From contig JAWLAT010000040.1 of assembly GCA_041395325.1 (NCBI GenBank), positions 1 to 39,027 of the forward strand: 39,027 nucleotides of DNA, read 5' to 3'. Positions 31,346 to 39,027 of the stretch are shown piece by piece. Origin of the DNA: JAWLAT01 sp041395325 (lineage in GTDB: Bacteria > Pseudomonadota > Gammaproteobacteria > Xanthomonadales > SZUA-5). Made by a program: the position numbers and the translations under genes. The stretch's first letter is position 1. Each line of letters begins with the position of its first letter. Under the pieces are notes generated by a model, which ran no database searches, was not told where the DNA came from, and saw only the letters and a list, made by a program, of their open reading frames with translations.

Positions 31346-33019
31346 TCAGTTCAGGCGCATCGACTGGACGTACTCGATGCCCTCATCGCCGAAGCGAAGC
31401 TGTACGTCGATGTCGTCGATCGCCTCGCCCATGGTCCGCATCATCTCGCGAGCATCGTTCAGCTCCTGCGCCTGCTGCGGGTCCATCTCATCGGGCGGCG
31501 CGGGTAGTACGCGGGACATCAAGGCGAAACCGCTGCCGCTCAAGCCGTAGCGCAGGAAGGTTCCATCGCTGTCGGCGGGAACATCGCTGCCTGCGATGAA
31601 CTGGTCATCACTGAGGTTCCGCGTTGCCACCGCAATCATGCGGTCGTTCATGCGCGCCTTCAGCGCCAACGGCAATGGCCCCGGCACCAGCCCGTCTGGC
31701 AACGGCACGACTTGACCATCGGCAGGCAGGCTGACCTGCGCCAGCTCAGATCGCGCCTGCTGCGCCAGGCTCCACAACATCATCGGCGAACCCGACCCGA
31801 CCGCCAGGAATCCAGACAGGCCAACCGGCTTGTTGCTGGCGTCCAGTTGCAGGTCCGTCAGGCCCAGGCTGAAGGCCTTGACCGAGGCGGACATGGCCAT
31901 CGCCGGACTCTCCGCCTGGGCCTTGACCTGCGCGGCGCTGTCATTGATCGCGGCCAGATGCTCGCAGGCGAACGGCTGGTCGATCACCGCCGAGGCCATC
32001 GAGGCAGCCAGGCGCAGCGCGGCCGGCGGATTCACCGCCATGGCGAAGCGGAAGGGGGCAGGATCGCCAGCAGCGCCTGGCATGGGGGTCGCCAGCCCAC
32101 GCAATTGAGCGGCCAGTTCGGGCGAGGTCTGCCACTCACCGACCACCGTCGCTGACTTGGTCTCAAATGCGGTGCTGCCGGCGACCAGGCGCGGAAAGTG
32201 GGCCACCAGCGCGCGAATCTCGGTCGCACAGGCCTCATCGAGCTCCGGCACGTCCAGGCCGATGTCAGCCAACAACTGACGGTCCCTGGCTGAACGTGTC
32301 AGGCGGTCAAACAGCGCCAGCGTATCCACATAACCGCTGAAATGACCGGAGTAGCCCTGCTCCTGGTCCAGTTTCGCCAAGGCATTGGTGTCGAGCAACG
32401 AGCGCTGCGGCCGCTGCAGGCCCAACTGCGCCGCCCAGGTGGCCTCATCCTGCTGCGGCGGCGCCAACGTGGTCAGCAGATGACCGCCGACGATGCCAAA
32501 GAGCACATCCGCCTGGCTGGCGGGCAACTGATACAGCGCCGCCTCGCCAATGGTGCGGCGCGGCAACGGCTTGCCTGCCTTGCTTTCGATCCGCTCGACC
32601 ACCTGCGCGAAGCGTTCTGGATGAGCAACCTCCATCCGATAGACGGGCATGAGACCGTAGCCGTAGATCGCGTAGCGGGCTGCGGAATCGAAACCCATGG
32701 CCTCCAGCGCTTCCACCCCACTGCCCATCTCGCCCAGTTCGGGAAGGATCACCCGCAGCCATTGCTCGGTGTCCTCGTCGAGAAAATCCGGCAGCGGCCC
32801 ATCGGCCATCTGCTGATAGCTGCGGCGACTGTTGCCCCCGAATGCCTTGCTCCAGGCTTCGTGCAGCGCCCTGGATGTGCCGATGCGATTGGCCATCAGA
32901 TAGGGCGTATCGGCAGGCACGAATGCCAGCACGTCGGTGTCGGCGGCACGGTCTCCGCCACAGGCGGACAAACTCAGTGCACAGGCCAGCGCCATCCAGC
33001 GTCGTCGGATCGATTTCAT
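31346..33019 (-). CDS. Large lipoprotein of unknown function
   Basis: The 557-residue protein begins with a signal peptide ending in the lipobox LSACGG (Cys about residue 20). Just after it, DVLAFVPADTPYLMANR resembles the opening of DUF3352-type proteins, in which the phrase PADTPY or similar recurs, but I am not certain of membership. The remainder is a mixed alpha-beta protein with no obvious enzyme motif; helical Ala/Glu-rich segments alternate with hydrophobic strands. ATG 33019 begins the signal peptide, 16 codons inside the longer open frame. It is transcribed in the same direction as the kinase gene upstream of it (88 bp gap), so a functional link is possible. Function unknown. Confidence 0.82.
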   Translation of the reverse strand: MKSIRRRWMALACALSLSACGGDRAADTDVLAFVPADTPYLMANRIGTSRALHEAWSKAFGGNSRRSYQQMADGPLPDFLDEDTEQWLRVILPELGEMGSGVEALEAMGFDSAARYAIYGYGLMPVYRMEVAHPERFAQVVERIESKAGKPLPRRTIGEAALYQLPASQADVLFGIVGGHLLTTLAPPQQDEATWAAQLGLQRPQRSLLDTNALAKLDQEQGYSGHFSGYVDTLALFDRLTRSARDRQLLADIGLDVPELDEACATEIRALVAHFPRLVAGSTAFETKSATVVGEWQTSPELAAQLRGLATPMPGAAGDPAPFRFAMAVNPPAALRLAASMASAVIDQPFACEHLAAINDSAAQVKAQAESPAMAMSASVKAFSLGLTDLQLDASNKPVGLSGFLAVGSGSPMMLWSLAQQARSELAQVSLPADGQVVPLPDGLVPGPLPLALKARMNDRMIAVATRNLSDDQFIAGSDVPADSDGTFLRYGLSGSGFALMSRVLPAPPDEMDPQQAQELNDAREMMRTMGEAIDDIDVQLRFGDEGIEYVQSMRLN

Positions 33020-33106
33020 GGCAGCGACTCGGTAGGAAAACGCGCGCAGCCTACGCAGCTTTGCCACAACACGCCATGGCCTGCCTAAGCGGATAGAGTG
33101 ACGTCG

Positions 33107-35605
33107 TCAGGACCCGCAGAGGGCGTCGATCCAGGTCTGAACAGACCTGCGATCCGCATCGCCCAACGGCGCCAGCGTCAACCGCGACTGTTCGCAGTCA
33201 CCCTGTGCGGCCTGCGCCCAGGCCAGCAGGCGCCGGGCCCGCCGGCTGTCGCGCTGCTCCGGACCCAGCGATTGCTCCAGCGCGGGCAGCAATTCAGACA
33301 GCGCCGCCAGGGCATCCGCCACCCGGCCAGCCTGCAGATCGGCCTGGGCGTGGGTGACGCGCCAGACCTGCCAGCGAGGATGATCCTCGCCCAGGATCGG
33401 GCACAGGATGTCACCGCTGCGGGCCAGCAAGGCTTCCGCCTGATCCACCTCGCCCAGGGCCAGGCGCGCCTTGGCCTGATTGTGCAGGGTGACCCCCACG
33501 CGCGGGTGGTCGGCACCCAGCGCCTGGCTCAGGCTGTCCAGCGCCCGGTCAAACCAGGGCAGCGCTTCGGTGGCTCGTCCCTGCGCTTCCAGTGCCGCCG
33601 CCAGATTGTTGTACTCGGTCCCGGTGTGCAGCGAGACCTCACCCAGGCGCTTTTCGAAAATGTTTGCCGCTCGCCGGTGCCAGTGCTCGGCCTCATCCGG
33701 ACGATTGGCCCGCATCCAGGTCGCACCGATGTTGCCGTAGACCGTGGCCAGGCCAGCGCTGTCGCTGCCCCAGGCCGCTTCGGTCAGGGTCGCCACGCGC
33801 TGCAGCAGCTCGATGGCCTGTTCGTGTTGGCCGGCCCGACTGGTCACCACCGCCAGATCGTTGAGCACGGTGAGCGTGCGCAGGTCCTCGGCACCCCAGA
33901 GCCGCTCGGATTCGCTCAGTGCCGCGCGGTAGTCCTCCAACGCAGCCGCGTTGTCGCCCAGCTCGGTGGCGAGTCTGGCCTGCTGCAGATGCCAATCGCG
34001 GCGCAGATCGGGCCGGTCGCTTTGCCGTGCCGGCAGCCGGGTCGATTCCAGCAACTGGCCTGCCAGCGCCGGATCACCCTGCAGCAAGGCCAGATCGGCG
34101 CGCTGCAACTCAGCTTCCAGCCAGAGGGCATCGCGCAAGTCGCCATGCCGTTGCAGCAGCACCTGCAAGGCTTCGTTGGCACGATCGAATTCGCCGGCGT
34201 CCATGTCGATCCGACTCAACAGCAGCTCCAACGCGTCGCGTTGTGCCTCGGGCACATTCTCCGCGTCCTGCAGAGCCAGCTGAATGCTCTGCCGGGCGTC
34301 GTCGTAGAGCTCCAGGTTCTGTTGCACCCCACCCAGCGCGGAGAGAACGCGAACCCGCGTCTGCGGTGTCAGGTTACGGCGCTGAATGCGCTCGGCCGCG
34401 CCTGAGAGCAACGCGCGCGCGCTGACACTGCCGCCGGGAAATTCGACCGGATCGGCGGCGGTGAAGGTATCCAGCAGCACGGCCACCATCTGCTCGGCCG
34501 TGTCACGTTCGGTCTGCGTCTGTCGGTACTGAGCATGCAGCTGCCAACTGAAACCCAGTACCAGCAGCAGAACCAACGCCACCACCGCGGCCGCCAACCG
34601 GTGTCTGCGCAGCGCACAACGCCACCGATACGCCAGTGTCGCCGGCAGTGCCTGTACCGGCTGATGGCTCAGCCAGCGCTGCAAATCATCAGCCAGCGCG
34701 TGCGCATCTTCGTAGCGCTCGGCTGGATCGCTCGCCAGCGCGCGACGCAGGATCGCATCAAGTTCGTGCGATCGTGATCGTGGCAGTGGCAGATCCAATG
34801 GCGGGACCGCGTCCACAGCGGATTCGGCCGCGATGCGGGCGAAGATCTGCGCCGTACTCAGCGAGGTATCGTCAACCCAGGGGCGCAGCCGCTGACCGGA
34901 CAGCAGCTCGCGCAACATCGCAGCCAGCGCGAAAACATCGCTGCGGGGATCGAGTTCGCTGCCGCCCGCCTGCTCCGGGCTGATGTAGTTTGGAGTTCCC
35001 CCGGCCTGGCCGGGCTGATCCAGTCCGGTGGCCCGGGCAATCCCGAAATCGATGATCTTCGGCAGGGACTGGCCATCCACCTCGGTGACCAGCACGTTGG
35101 CTGGCTTCAGATCACAGTGCACCACGCCCCGTCGATGGGCATGCCCGACCGCCCGGCACAGATCGTGAAAAAGGCGCAGCCGCTCGTCCAGGGATCGCTG
35201 CGGCGCGCGCCACCAGACGTCGAGCCGCCGCCCGTCGACATGTTCCATCGCGAACCAGGCGTTCCCATCCGGTGTGCTGCCGGCGTCGAAGATCTGCGCG
35301 ATGCCCGGGTGCGCCATGCGCGCCAGCGCCTGGCGCTCAATCTGGAAACGCGCCTTGGTCGCACGATCCTGATGCGCGTGGGCCACCAGTTTCAGTGCCA
35401 CCATCCGACGCATCGGCTCAGTCTGCTCGGCCAGCAGGACCTGGCCCATACCACCGCGGCCGAGCAGCCCCTCGACCCGATAGCGACCAATTCGCGTGCC
35501 CGGCGGCACCTCGGCATCGATATCGTCGCCCGCCGCAGCCATCATTCGGGTCAACGCCACCAGATCAGTGTCCTGGATTGGCGGGGTCGCCTCTGGATCG
35601 ATCAT
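33107..35605 (-). CDS. Membrane Ser/Thr protein kinase with periplasmic TPR-type repeats
   Basis: The 832-residue protein is a Hanks-type kinase with a C-terminal sensor-like region. Kinase motifs: glycine loop LGRGGMGQVLLA (48-59), Lys72 in VALKLV, catalytic loop VVHCDLKPANVLV (161-173) with Asp165, DFGIAR (187-192) and GTPNYISPEQ (203-212). The catalytic loop is HCD rather than HRD. A single membrane helix spans about 337-356, so the kinase is cytoplasmic. The following 470 residues are helical repeats of tetratricopeptide type (for example near ALEDYRAALSESERLWG). ATG 35605 overlaps the stop of the FHA-AAA+ regulator by 4 nt (ATGA), which strongly suggests that the two form one signalling unit: FHA domains bind phosphothreonine that such a kinase can create. 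Confidence 0.92.
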   Translation of the reverse strand: MIDPEATPPIQDTDLVALTRMMAAAGDDIDAEVPPGTRIGRYRVEGLLGRGGMGQVLLAEQTEPMRRMVALKLVAHAHQDRATKARFQIERQALARMAHPGIAQIFDAGSTPDGNAWFAMEHVDGRRLDVWWRAPQRSLDERLRLFHDLCRAVGHAHRRGVVHCDLKPANVLVTEVDGQSLPKIIDFGIARATGLDQPGQAGGTPNYISPEQAGGSELDPRSDVFALAAMLRELLSGQRLRPWVDDTSLSTAQIFARIAAESAVDAVPPLDLPLPRSRSHELDAILRRALASDPAERYEDAHALADDLQRWLSHQPVQALPATLAYRWRCALRRHRLAAAVVALVLLLVLGFSWQLHAQYRQTQTERDTAEQMVAVLLDTFTAADPVEFPGGSVSARALLSGAAERIQRRNLTPQTRVRVLSALGGVQQNLELYDDARQSIQLALQDAENVPEAQRDALELLLSRIDMDAGEFDRANEALQVLLQRHGDLRDALWLEAELQRADLALLQGDPALAGQLLESTRLPARQSDRPDLRRDWHLQQARLATELGDNAAALEDYRAALSESERLWGAEDLRTLTVLNDLAVVTSRAGQHEQAIELLQRVATLTEAAWGSDSAGLATVYGNIGATWMRANRPDEAEHWHRRAANIFEKRLGEVSLHTGTEYNNLAAALEAQGRATEALPWFDRALDSLSQALGADHPRVGVTLHNQAKARLALGEVDQAEALLARSGDILCPILGEDHPRWQVWRVTHAQADLQAGRVADALAALSELLPALEQSLGPEQRDSRRARRLLAWAQAAQGDCEQSRLTLAPLGDADRRSVQTWIDALCGS

Positions 35606-37284
35606 TCCTCGTCCTCGGCGAGACCCTCGACTCGACCCAGACCGTAGGCCTTGAGCTTCTTGTAGAAACTGGTCTTGCCGATCCCCAGCAGGGGCCAGGC
35701 CGCGTCGTGTTGACCGCCGGTGAGCGCCAGCGCGGTGCACAAGGCGGCGCGCTCAGCCCGTTCGACGGCCGCGTCCAGGCGCAGCGAAGCGGGTTGTTCC
35801 AACGGTCCCCGCAGGGACTCGGGCAGATGCCCGATGTCCAGCGCTTCGGCGTCATCGAGCACGCTGACGGCACGCTCGATGGCCTGTCGCAGTTCTCGCA
35901 CGTTGCCCGGCCAAGGATGTCGCAAGAGTGCCAGCACGGCCGCCGTGGTCAGACCCGGGCTGCGACGCCCCGCGGTCTGCAACGCCTGCCCGAAGATCTC
36001 CAGCGCCAGTGGAATCAGATCCTCCTGCCGCTCACGCAAGGACGGCAGCGTGGCGCTGAAGCCCGCCAGGCGATGATAGAGATCGAGCCGAAAGCGCTCT
36101 GCACCGACCTCAGCCTCGAGGTGACGATGCGTCGCTGCCAGCCAGCGCACATCCACCTGTCGTGCCTGCCGACCGCCGACCCGCACACACTGGCCGTCCT
36201 CCAGTACCCGCAACAATCGCACCTGAGTGGCTGCGGCCATATCGCCGATCTCGTCCAGGAACAGCGTTCCACCGTCGGCCTGCTCAATCAGACCCGGCCG
36301 TTCGGCAACGCCGGTCGCCGCTCCCTTCTCAACGCCGAACAGCTCTGCCTCGATCAATTCCTGCGGCAGCGCCGCGCAATTCAGGGCCAGGAAAGGGCCA
36401 TGAGCTCGGCTGGAGCAGCGGTGCAGCCAACGCGCCACGCGTTCCTTGCCGACGCCCGTCTCCCCATGCAACAGAATCGGAATCTGGCCGCGTGCGGCTC
36501 GCTCCAGTTCGGACAGCACTCGGCGCACGGCCGGCGAAGCACTGGGCAGGCCCGGCCAGCTCTCGGGCGCGGGGATATCGCCATTGGGATCGGGTGCGGT
36601 CTGCAAACCCGGCAGGAACAGCAGCAAGTCCGTCCCGATGCTGGCCAAGGCTCGGGCGGCTGATGAAGTCAACGGCCCACTGTAGAGAAACCGTCCGCCG
36701 GCCTCAGCCAGCTGTTCCGTGGCCCGGGTCGGCAACCCTGCTGCGGCCCAGACGACCCCGTCGTCGCTGCGGATGCACATATCCGGCATCTCCAGCAATT
36801 CGGCCCAGGCCCCAAGCAGGGCCGTCACCGAGGCCGCGTCCCAACCCGACGAAGGGCGCCAGCGCGACACCCTGCCGCGCAACTCGTGCAGCAAGTCAGC
36901 CGATGCCGTGGGGTCCGGTGGGGTGGCCGGTTCTGCAGGGCGCGGATCGCCTTGCACCGGCCCTCCGCCCCAGACTTCATCCAGGCCACCGAGGCGCTCA
37001 CGCAGACGCAGGCGGGCACTGCCGATGGCCAGATCCACATCACCACAGAAGGCACCGTCTGCAATGCGCTCACCATTGGCCATGGTGCCGTTGGTCGAAT
37101 CCAGGTCGCGAATGCGCAGTCCGCGATCGAGGCAGATCTCCAGTTCGGCATGTTCGCGAGAGACGCCGGCCGCCTGCAGCGCGATCTCGACGGTGTTGCC
37201 GCGCCCGATGCGATAGCGCCCGGGCGGCAGATCGCGCCGCGGCTGCGAGCCATCGAGCCATTCGAGGCTGTAGCGAACGCGCAT
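35602..37284 (-). CDS. FHA-AAA+ (sigma-54-activator-like) regulator with Fis-type HTH
   Basis: The 560-residue protein has an N-terminal FHA domain (about 20-98; SREH at 42-45, STNG at 63-66), a linker, an AAA+ domain and a C-terminal Fis-type helix-turn-helix (GGQHDAAWPLLGIGKTSFYKKLKAYGL). Walker A is GETGVGKE, Walker B GGTLFLDEIGD, and FRLDLYHRL carries an arginine finger. The sigma-54-contacting loop, normally GAFTGA, is GAATGV: the key Phe is missing, so it may not open sigma-54 promoters in the usual way. ATG 37284 starts directly before the FHA fold; an ATG at 37305 has GGAGG immediately next to it, which is too close to be convincing. The kinase gene overlaps its 3' end, suggesting that phosphorylation and FHA recognition control it. 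Confidence 0.92.
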   Translation of the reverse strand: MRVRYSLEWLDGSQPRRDLPPGRYRIGRGNTVEIALQAAGVSREHAELEICLDRGLRIRDLDSTNGTMANGERIADGAFCGDVDLAIGSARLRLRERLGGLDEVWGGGPVQGDPRPAEPATPPDPTASADLLHELRGRVSRWRPSSGWDAASVTALLGAWAELLEMPDMCIRSDDGVVWAAAGLPTRATEQLAEAGGRFLYSGPLTSSAARALASIGTDLLLFLPGLQTAPDPNGDIPAPESWPGLPSASPAVRRVLSELERAARGQIPILLHGETGVGKERVARWLHRCSSRAHGPFLALNCAALPQELIEAELFGVEKGAATGVAERPGLIEQADGGTLFLDEIGDMAAATQVRLLRVLEDGQCVRVGGRQARQVDVRWLAATHRHLEAEVGAERFRLDLYHRLAGFSATLPSLRERQEDLIPLALEIFGQALQTAGRRSPGLTTAAVLALLRHPWPGNVRELRQAIERAVSVLDDAEALDIGHLPESLRGPLEQPASLRLDAAVERAERAALCTALALTGGQHDAAWPLLGIGKTSFYKKLKAYGLGRVEGLAEDEE

Positions 37285-37570
37285 GTGAAAACCCGCCGGA
37301 GACATCCTCCAGAATAGCGCAAGCGTTCGCGATCGCGAACGCTCACAGCGGGATTCATCGTGTCTCTCGCCCCCCGACCGGGTGCCATTCAATGCGGGGC
37401 GCGCAGACCCTTACATCATCGGGACGATCGGGTTCGGAGCGCGGAGAGTGGTGGTTCAGCCCAGCGCTTCAGCGGCCTGGTTCCGGCTCCACCTCGATTC
37501 ACCCCACTGGCGCGGATCCTGACCGCGAACAGCCCTGCGGGTGGCCACCGACCAGCCAACACAAGCGCTA
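37285..37570. other. Intergenic region with a 22-bp palindrome, no gene
   Basis: Between the FHA regulator start and the reductase stop there is no supported gene. The main structure is a perfect palindrome at 37322-37343. The remaining sequence is GC-rich without a clear promoter, terminator or small open frame with a ribosome-binding site. Confidence 0.6.
37322..37343. repeat. 22-bp perfect palindrome upstream of the FHA regulator
   Basis: The arms are AGCGTTCG and CGAACGCT around a self-complementary CGATCG centre. It lies 38-59 bp before the chosen start of the FHA regulator. The same GCGTTCG/CGAACGC arms occur at 13949-13968 with a different loop, and a related pair at 222-240, so it may be a member of the dispersed hairpin family, an autoregulatory operator, or both. 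Confidence 0.8.
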
Positions 37571-38311
37571 TCAGGCACTCATGAAGTAGCCGCCATTGAC
37601 CGGAATGTTGGCGCCGGTGATGAAGCCGGCATCATCGGCCGACAGAAACTCCACAGTGCGCGCAATTTCGGTGGGCTCGCCGAGCCGGCCCACCGGAATC
37701 TGCGCGACGATCTGCTCGCGCACCTTCTCCGGCACCGCCATCACCAGCTGCGTGCGGCAATAGCCCGGCGAGACGGAGTTGACCGTCACGCCCTTGCGCG
37801 CCACTTCGCGGGCCAAGGCCATCGTGAATCCGTGCATGCCGGCCTTGGCGGCCGAATAGTTGGTCTGGCCGAACTGGCCGGTCTGGCCGTTGACCGAGGA
37901 GATGTTGACGATGCGGCCGAAGCCGCGATCGCACATGCCGTCGACCACCGGACGGGTCAGGTTGTAGACGCCATCGAGATTGATGCGCATCACATCGGAC
38001 CAGTGATCGCGCTCCATCTTGCGGAAGCTGGCGTCGCGGGTGATGCCGGCGGCGTTGACGAGAATATCGACGCTGCCGAAGCGCTCGTGGACGCGCTGGG
38101 CCAGTGCCTCGCAGCTGGCCGGGTCGGCCACATCCAGCGGTTCAAAAACCACCTGACCGTTGAACTCCGCCAGTTCCGCCTGGAAGGCCTCGATCCGCTC
38201 AGGGCGATGACCCAGATCGGCAGCGACCACCTGCCGCCCGGCGCGTGCCAGGGACCGACAGATCTCGGTACCCAATCCCCCGATACCCCCACTGACGACT
38301 GCGACGCGCAT
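37571..38311 (-). CDS. phaB: Acetoacetyl-CoA reductase (SDR family)
   Basis: PhaB reduces acetoacetyl-CoA to (R)-3-hydroxybutyryl-CoA with NADPH, the second step of polyhydroxybutyrate synthesis. The 246-residue short-chain dehydrogenase has a glycine-rich N-terminus (SGGIGGLGTEI, 7-17), NAAGITRD (86-93), catalytic Ser within NISS (136-139) and YSAAK (152-156) with Tyr152/Lys156. NGQTGQFGQTNYSAAKAGMHG is characteristic of PhaB and separates it from FabG. ATG 38311 has GGAG upstream. No phaA or phaC is in the window; the upstream alpha/beta hydrolase gene may or may not be related. Confidence 0.9.
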   Translation of the reverse strand: MRVAVVSGGIGGLGTEICRSLARAGRQVVAADLGHRPERIEAFQAELAEFNGQVVFEPLDVADPASCEALAQRVHERFGSVDILVNAAGITRDASFRKMERDHWSDVMRINLDGVYNLTRPVVDGMCDRGFGRIVNISSVNGQTGQFGQTNYSAAKAGMHGFTMALAREVARKGVTVNSVSPGYCRTQLVMAVPEKVREQIVAQIPVGRLGEPTEIARTVEFLSADDAGFITGANIPVNGGYFMSA

Positions 38312-38347
38312 CTGCCTGCTCCCACTCCCGGATCAACTGGCGCGCGA

Positions 38348-38376
38348 GTCTACGGCCCCATGCTGCACTGCGTCAA
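38348..38376 (-). promoter_or_regulatory. Possible phaB promoter
   Basis: On the minus strand TTGACG (38376-38371, 5 of 6 to consensus) is followed after 17 nt by GTAGAC (38353-38348), a weak -10. The start would be about 30 nt before the phaB ATG. The spacer contains CAGTGCAGCA, reminiscent of TGC-rich sites bound by polyhydroxybutyrate regulators, but this is only suggestive. Confidence 0.4.
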
Positions 38377-38443
38377 AAATCGCCGGAACGCTGCCACGGT
38401 GCTCGCAGAGCGAAGAGGTGGAGCGCGCCGAAAGCGCAGGGCC

Positions 38444-38520
38444 TTCAATCACAGATCGAACCCACACGGGCAAGCACGGCGCGTCCGCGTCGGCCATCGT
38501 CGGTCAGCGTTGTGCGCTGA
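38444..38520. repeat. Right-hand, inverted copy of the two-hairpin intergenic element
   Basis: TTCAAT-CACAG-ATCGAA (38444-38460) and TCAGCG...CGCTGA (38504-38520) recur here in the opposite orientation to the copies at the left end. ATCACAGATCGAACCCAC (38448-38465) is the exact complement of 218-235, and GTCAGCGTTGTGCGCTGA (38503-38520) differs by one base from the complement of the 32-bp repeat core. GCCATCG lies between, corresponding to CGATGGC in the left copy. Confidence 0.8.
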
Positions 38521-38553
38521 TGCCTTTTGACGTCGGAACCGAAGCGGATTCGG

Positions 38554-39027
38554 TCAGTGAGGACTGTTCAAGGCGCCAGCGCGCTGCAGGTGAGCGCCGA
38601 TGGCATCGTTCAGCACGGGGATCGACCAGGTCGGCAGGTGATGGGCAAAGCGTTCAATGCGCTGGAAGTGCGCCTGCGGCAGCAGTCTGGCCATGTGCTC
38701 TGCCGCGGCGATTCGGACCAACGGATCGCGCTCCCCATGGATCAGCGTGACCGGGCAGCTGATGCGCCGCACCTCTGCACTGCGATCGGGATCAGCCAGC
38801 ACCGCCAGCAGCTGCCGCGCCGTGCCCGCCGGTCGATAGGCCCGGTTCATCGCCTCCGTCAGCTGGGCTTCCAGCGCCTGACGCTCGTCTTCTTCCTCGA
38901 TCGCACCGATGCGCTCGAACAGCCGCCGGAAGTGCTCCACGCGACGCGCCAGACTGGCTTGCGAGGGCGGACGGGTCAGGAACAACGGCAGCACCGACCA
39001 ATCTGGCCACGGTGAGGCCCGAGACCC
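38554..39027 (-). CDS. Alpha/beta hydrolase, 5' part outside the window
   Basis: Only the C-terminal 157 codons are present; the frame stays open to the window edge, and the internal GTG at 38994 is unlikely to be the true start because the upstream residues (ASPWPDWSVLPLFL) continue naturally. The part seen contains a helical cap-like region, then VTLIHGERDPLV with the likely catalytic acid Asp and RIERFAHHLPTW with the catalytic His near the C-terminus, the order expected in this fold. The nucleophile Ser would lie upstream of the window. Substrate unknown. It is transcribed in the same direction as phaB, 242 bp upstream of it, with the dispersed repeat between them. Confidence 0.8.
   Translation of the reverse strand, partial: GSRASPWPDWSVLPLFLTRPPSQASLARRVEHFRRLFERIGAIEEEDERQALEAQLTEAMNRAYRPAGTARQLLAVLADPDRSAEVRRISCPVTLIHGERDPLVRIAAAEHMARLLPQAHFQRIERFAHHLPTWSIPVLNDAIGAHLQRAGALNSPH

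Noticed and set aside
38371..38376. Definite polyhydroxybutyrate regulator site at the phaB promoter
   Set aside because: The TGC-rich stretch is short and lacks a clear dyad; it is mentioned only as a possibility.

Overview
The window reads as a high-GC chromosome segment from a gammaproteobacterium of the Lysobacterales (Xanthomonadales) type. The clues are the pcm-like/tolC/waaA/acyltransferase order, a glk-zwf-pgl-edd-eda Entner-Doudoroff run controlled by a divergent LacI-type gene, a short-type ArgG, and a Ser/Thr kinase paired with an FHA-AAA+ regulator. The taxon is an inference from gene content, not from a marker gene. I see no tRNA, rRNA, CRISPR array, transposase or phage gene. 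Almost everything is on the minus strand; only argR, one lipid A acyltransferase gene and the lacI-type gene are on plus.

Layout. 1-334: intergenic repeats. 335-8367 (-): arginine cluster argD-argF'-argB-argH-argG-(P-loop gene)-argC, tightly packed from argD to argG; the P-loop gene is set apart by GGGCCCA-rich inverted repeats on both sides. 8447-9833 (+): argR, then an LpxL-type acyltransferase. 9886-13783 (-): a lipoprotein, a TonB-dependent receptor and a secreted unknown. 13970-18449 (-): envelope block of acyltransferase, waaA (Kdo transferase), tolC and a PIMT-like methyltransferase. 18692-22811 (-): a DUF4124-like secreted protein, glnE and a TlpA-like thioredoxin. 22954-24204 (-): a lone DsbD N-terminal domain, cutA and an unknown. 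24344-30116 (-): eda, edd, pgl, zwf, glk. 30294-31325 (+): LacI-family regulator. 31346-37284 (-): lipoprotein, Ser/Thr kinase with TPRs, FHA-AAA+ regulator. 37571-39027 (-): acetoacetyl-CoA reductase and a truncated alpha/beta hydrolase.

How the genes work together. The arginine set covers acylglutamate phosphorylation through to arginine except the first acylation and the deacylation step. The transcarbamylase has Pro90 and a proline-rich loop, the signature of N-succinylornithine rather than N-acetylornithine transcarbamylase, so the pathway may run on succinylated intermediates. argR lies divergent to argD, with a candidate ARG box over the argD -10. The ED block takes glucose to pyruvate and glyceraldehyde-3-phosphate, and a LacI-type operator overlaps a perfect -35 hexamer upstream of glk.

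Most worth following up: the succinyl-type arginine cluster with its unexplained P-loop protein; a dispersed two-hairpin intergenic element near both window ends and once in the middle; the kinase/FHA pair whose AAA+ domain has GAATGV instead of GAFTGA; a stand-alone DsbD alpha domain beside cutA; and a PIMT-like protein without the usual catalytic motif.
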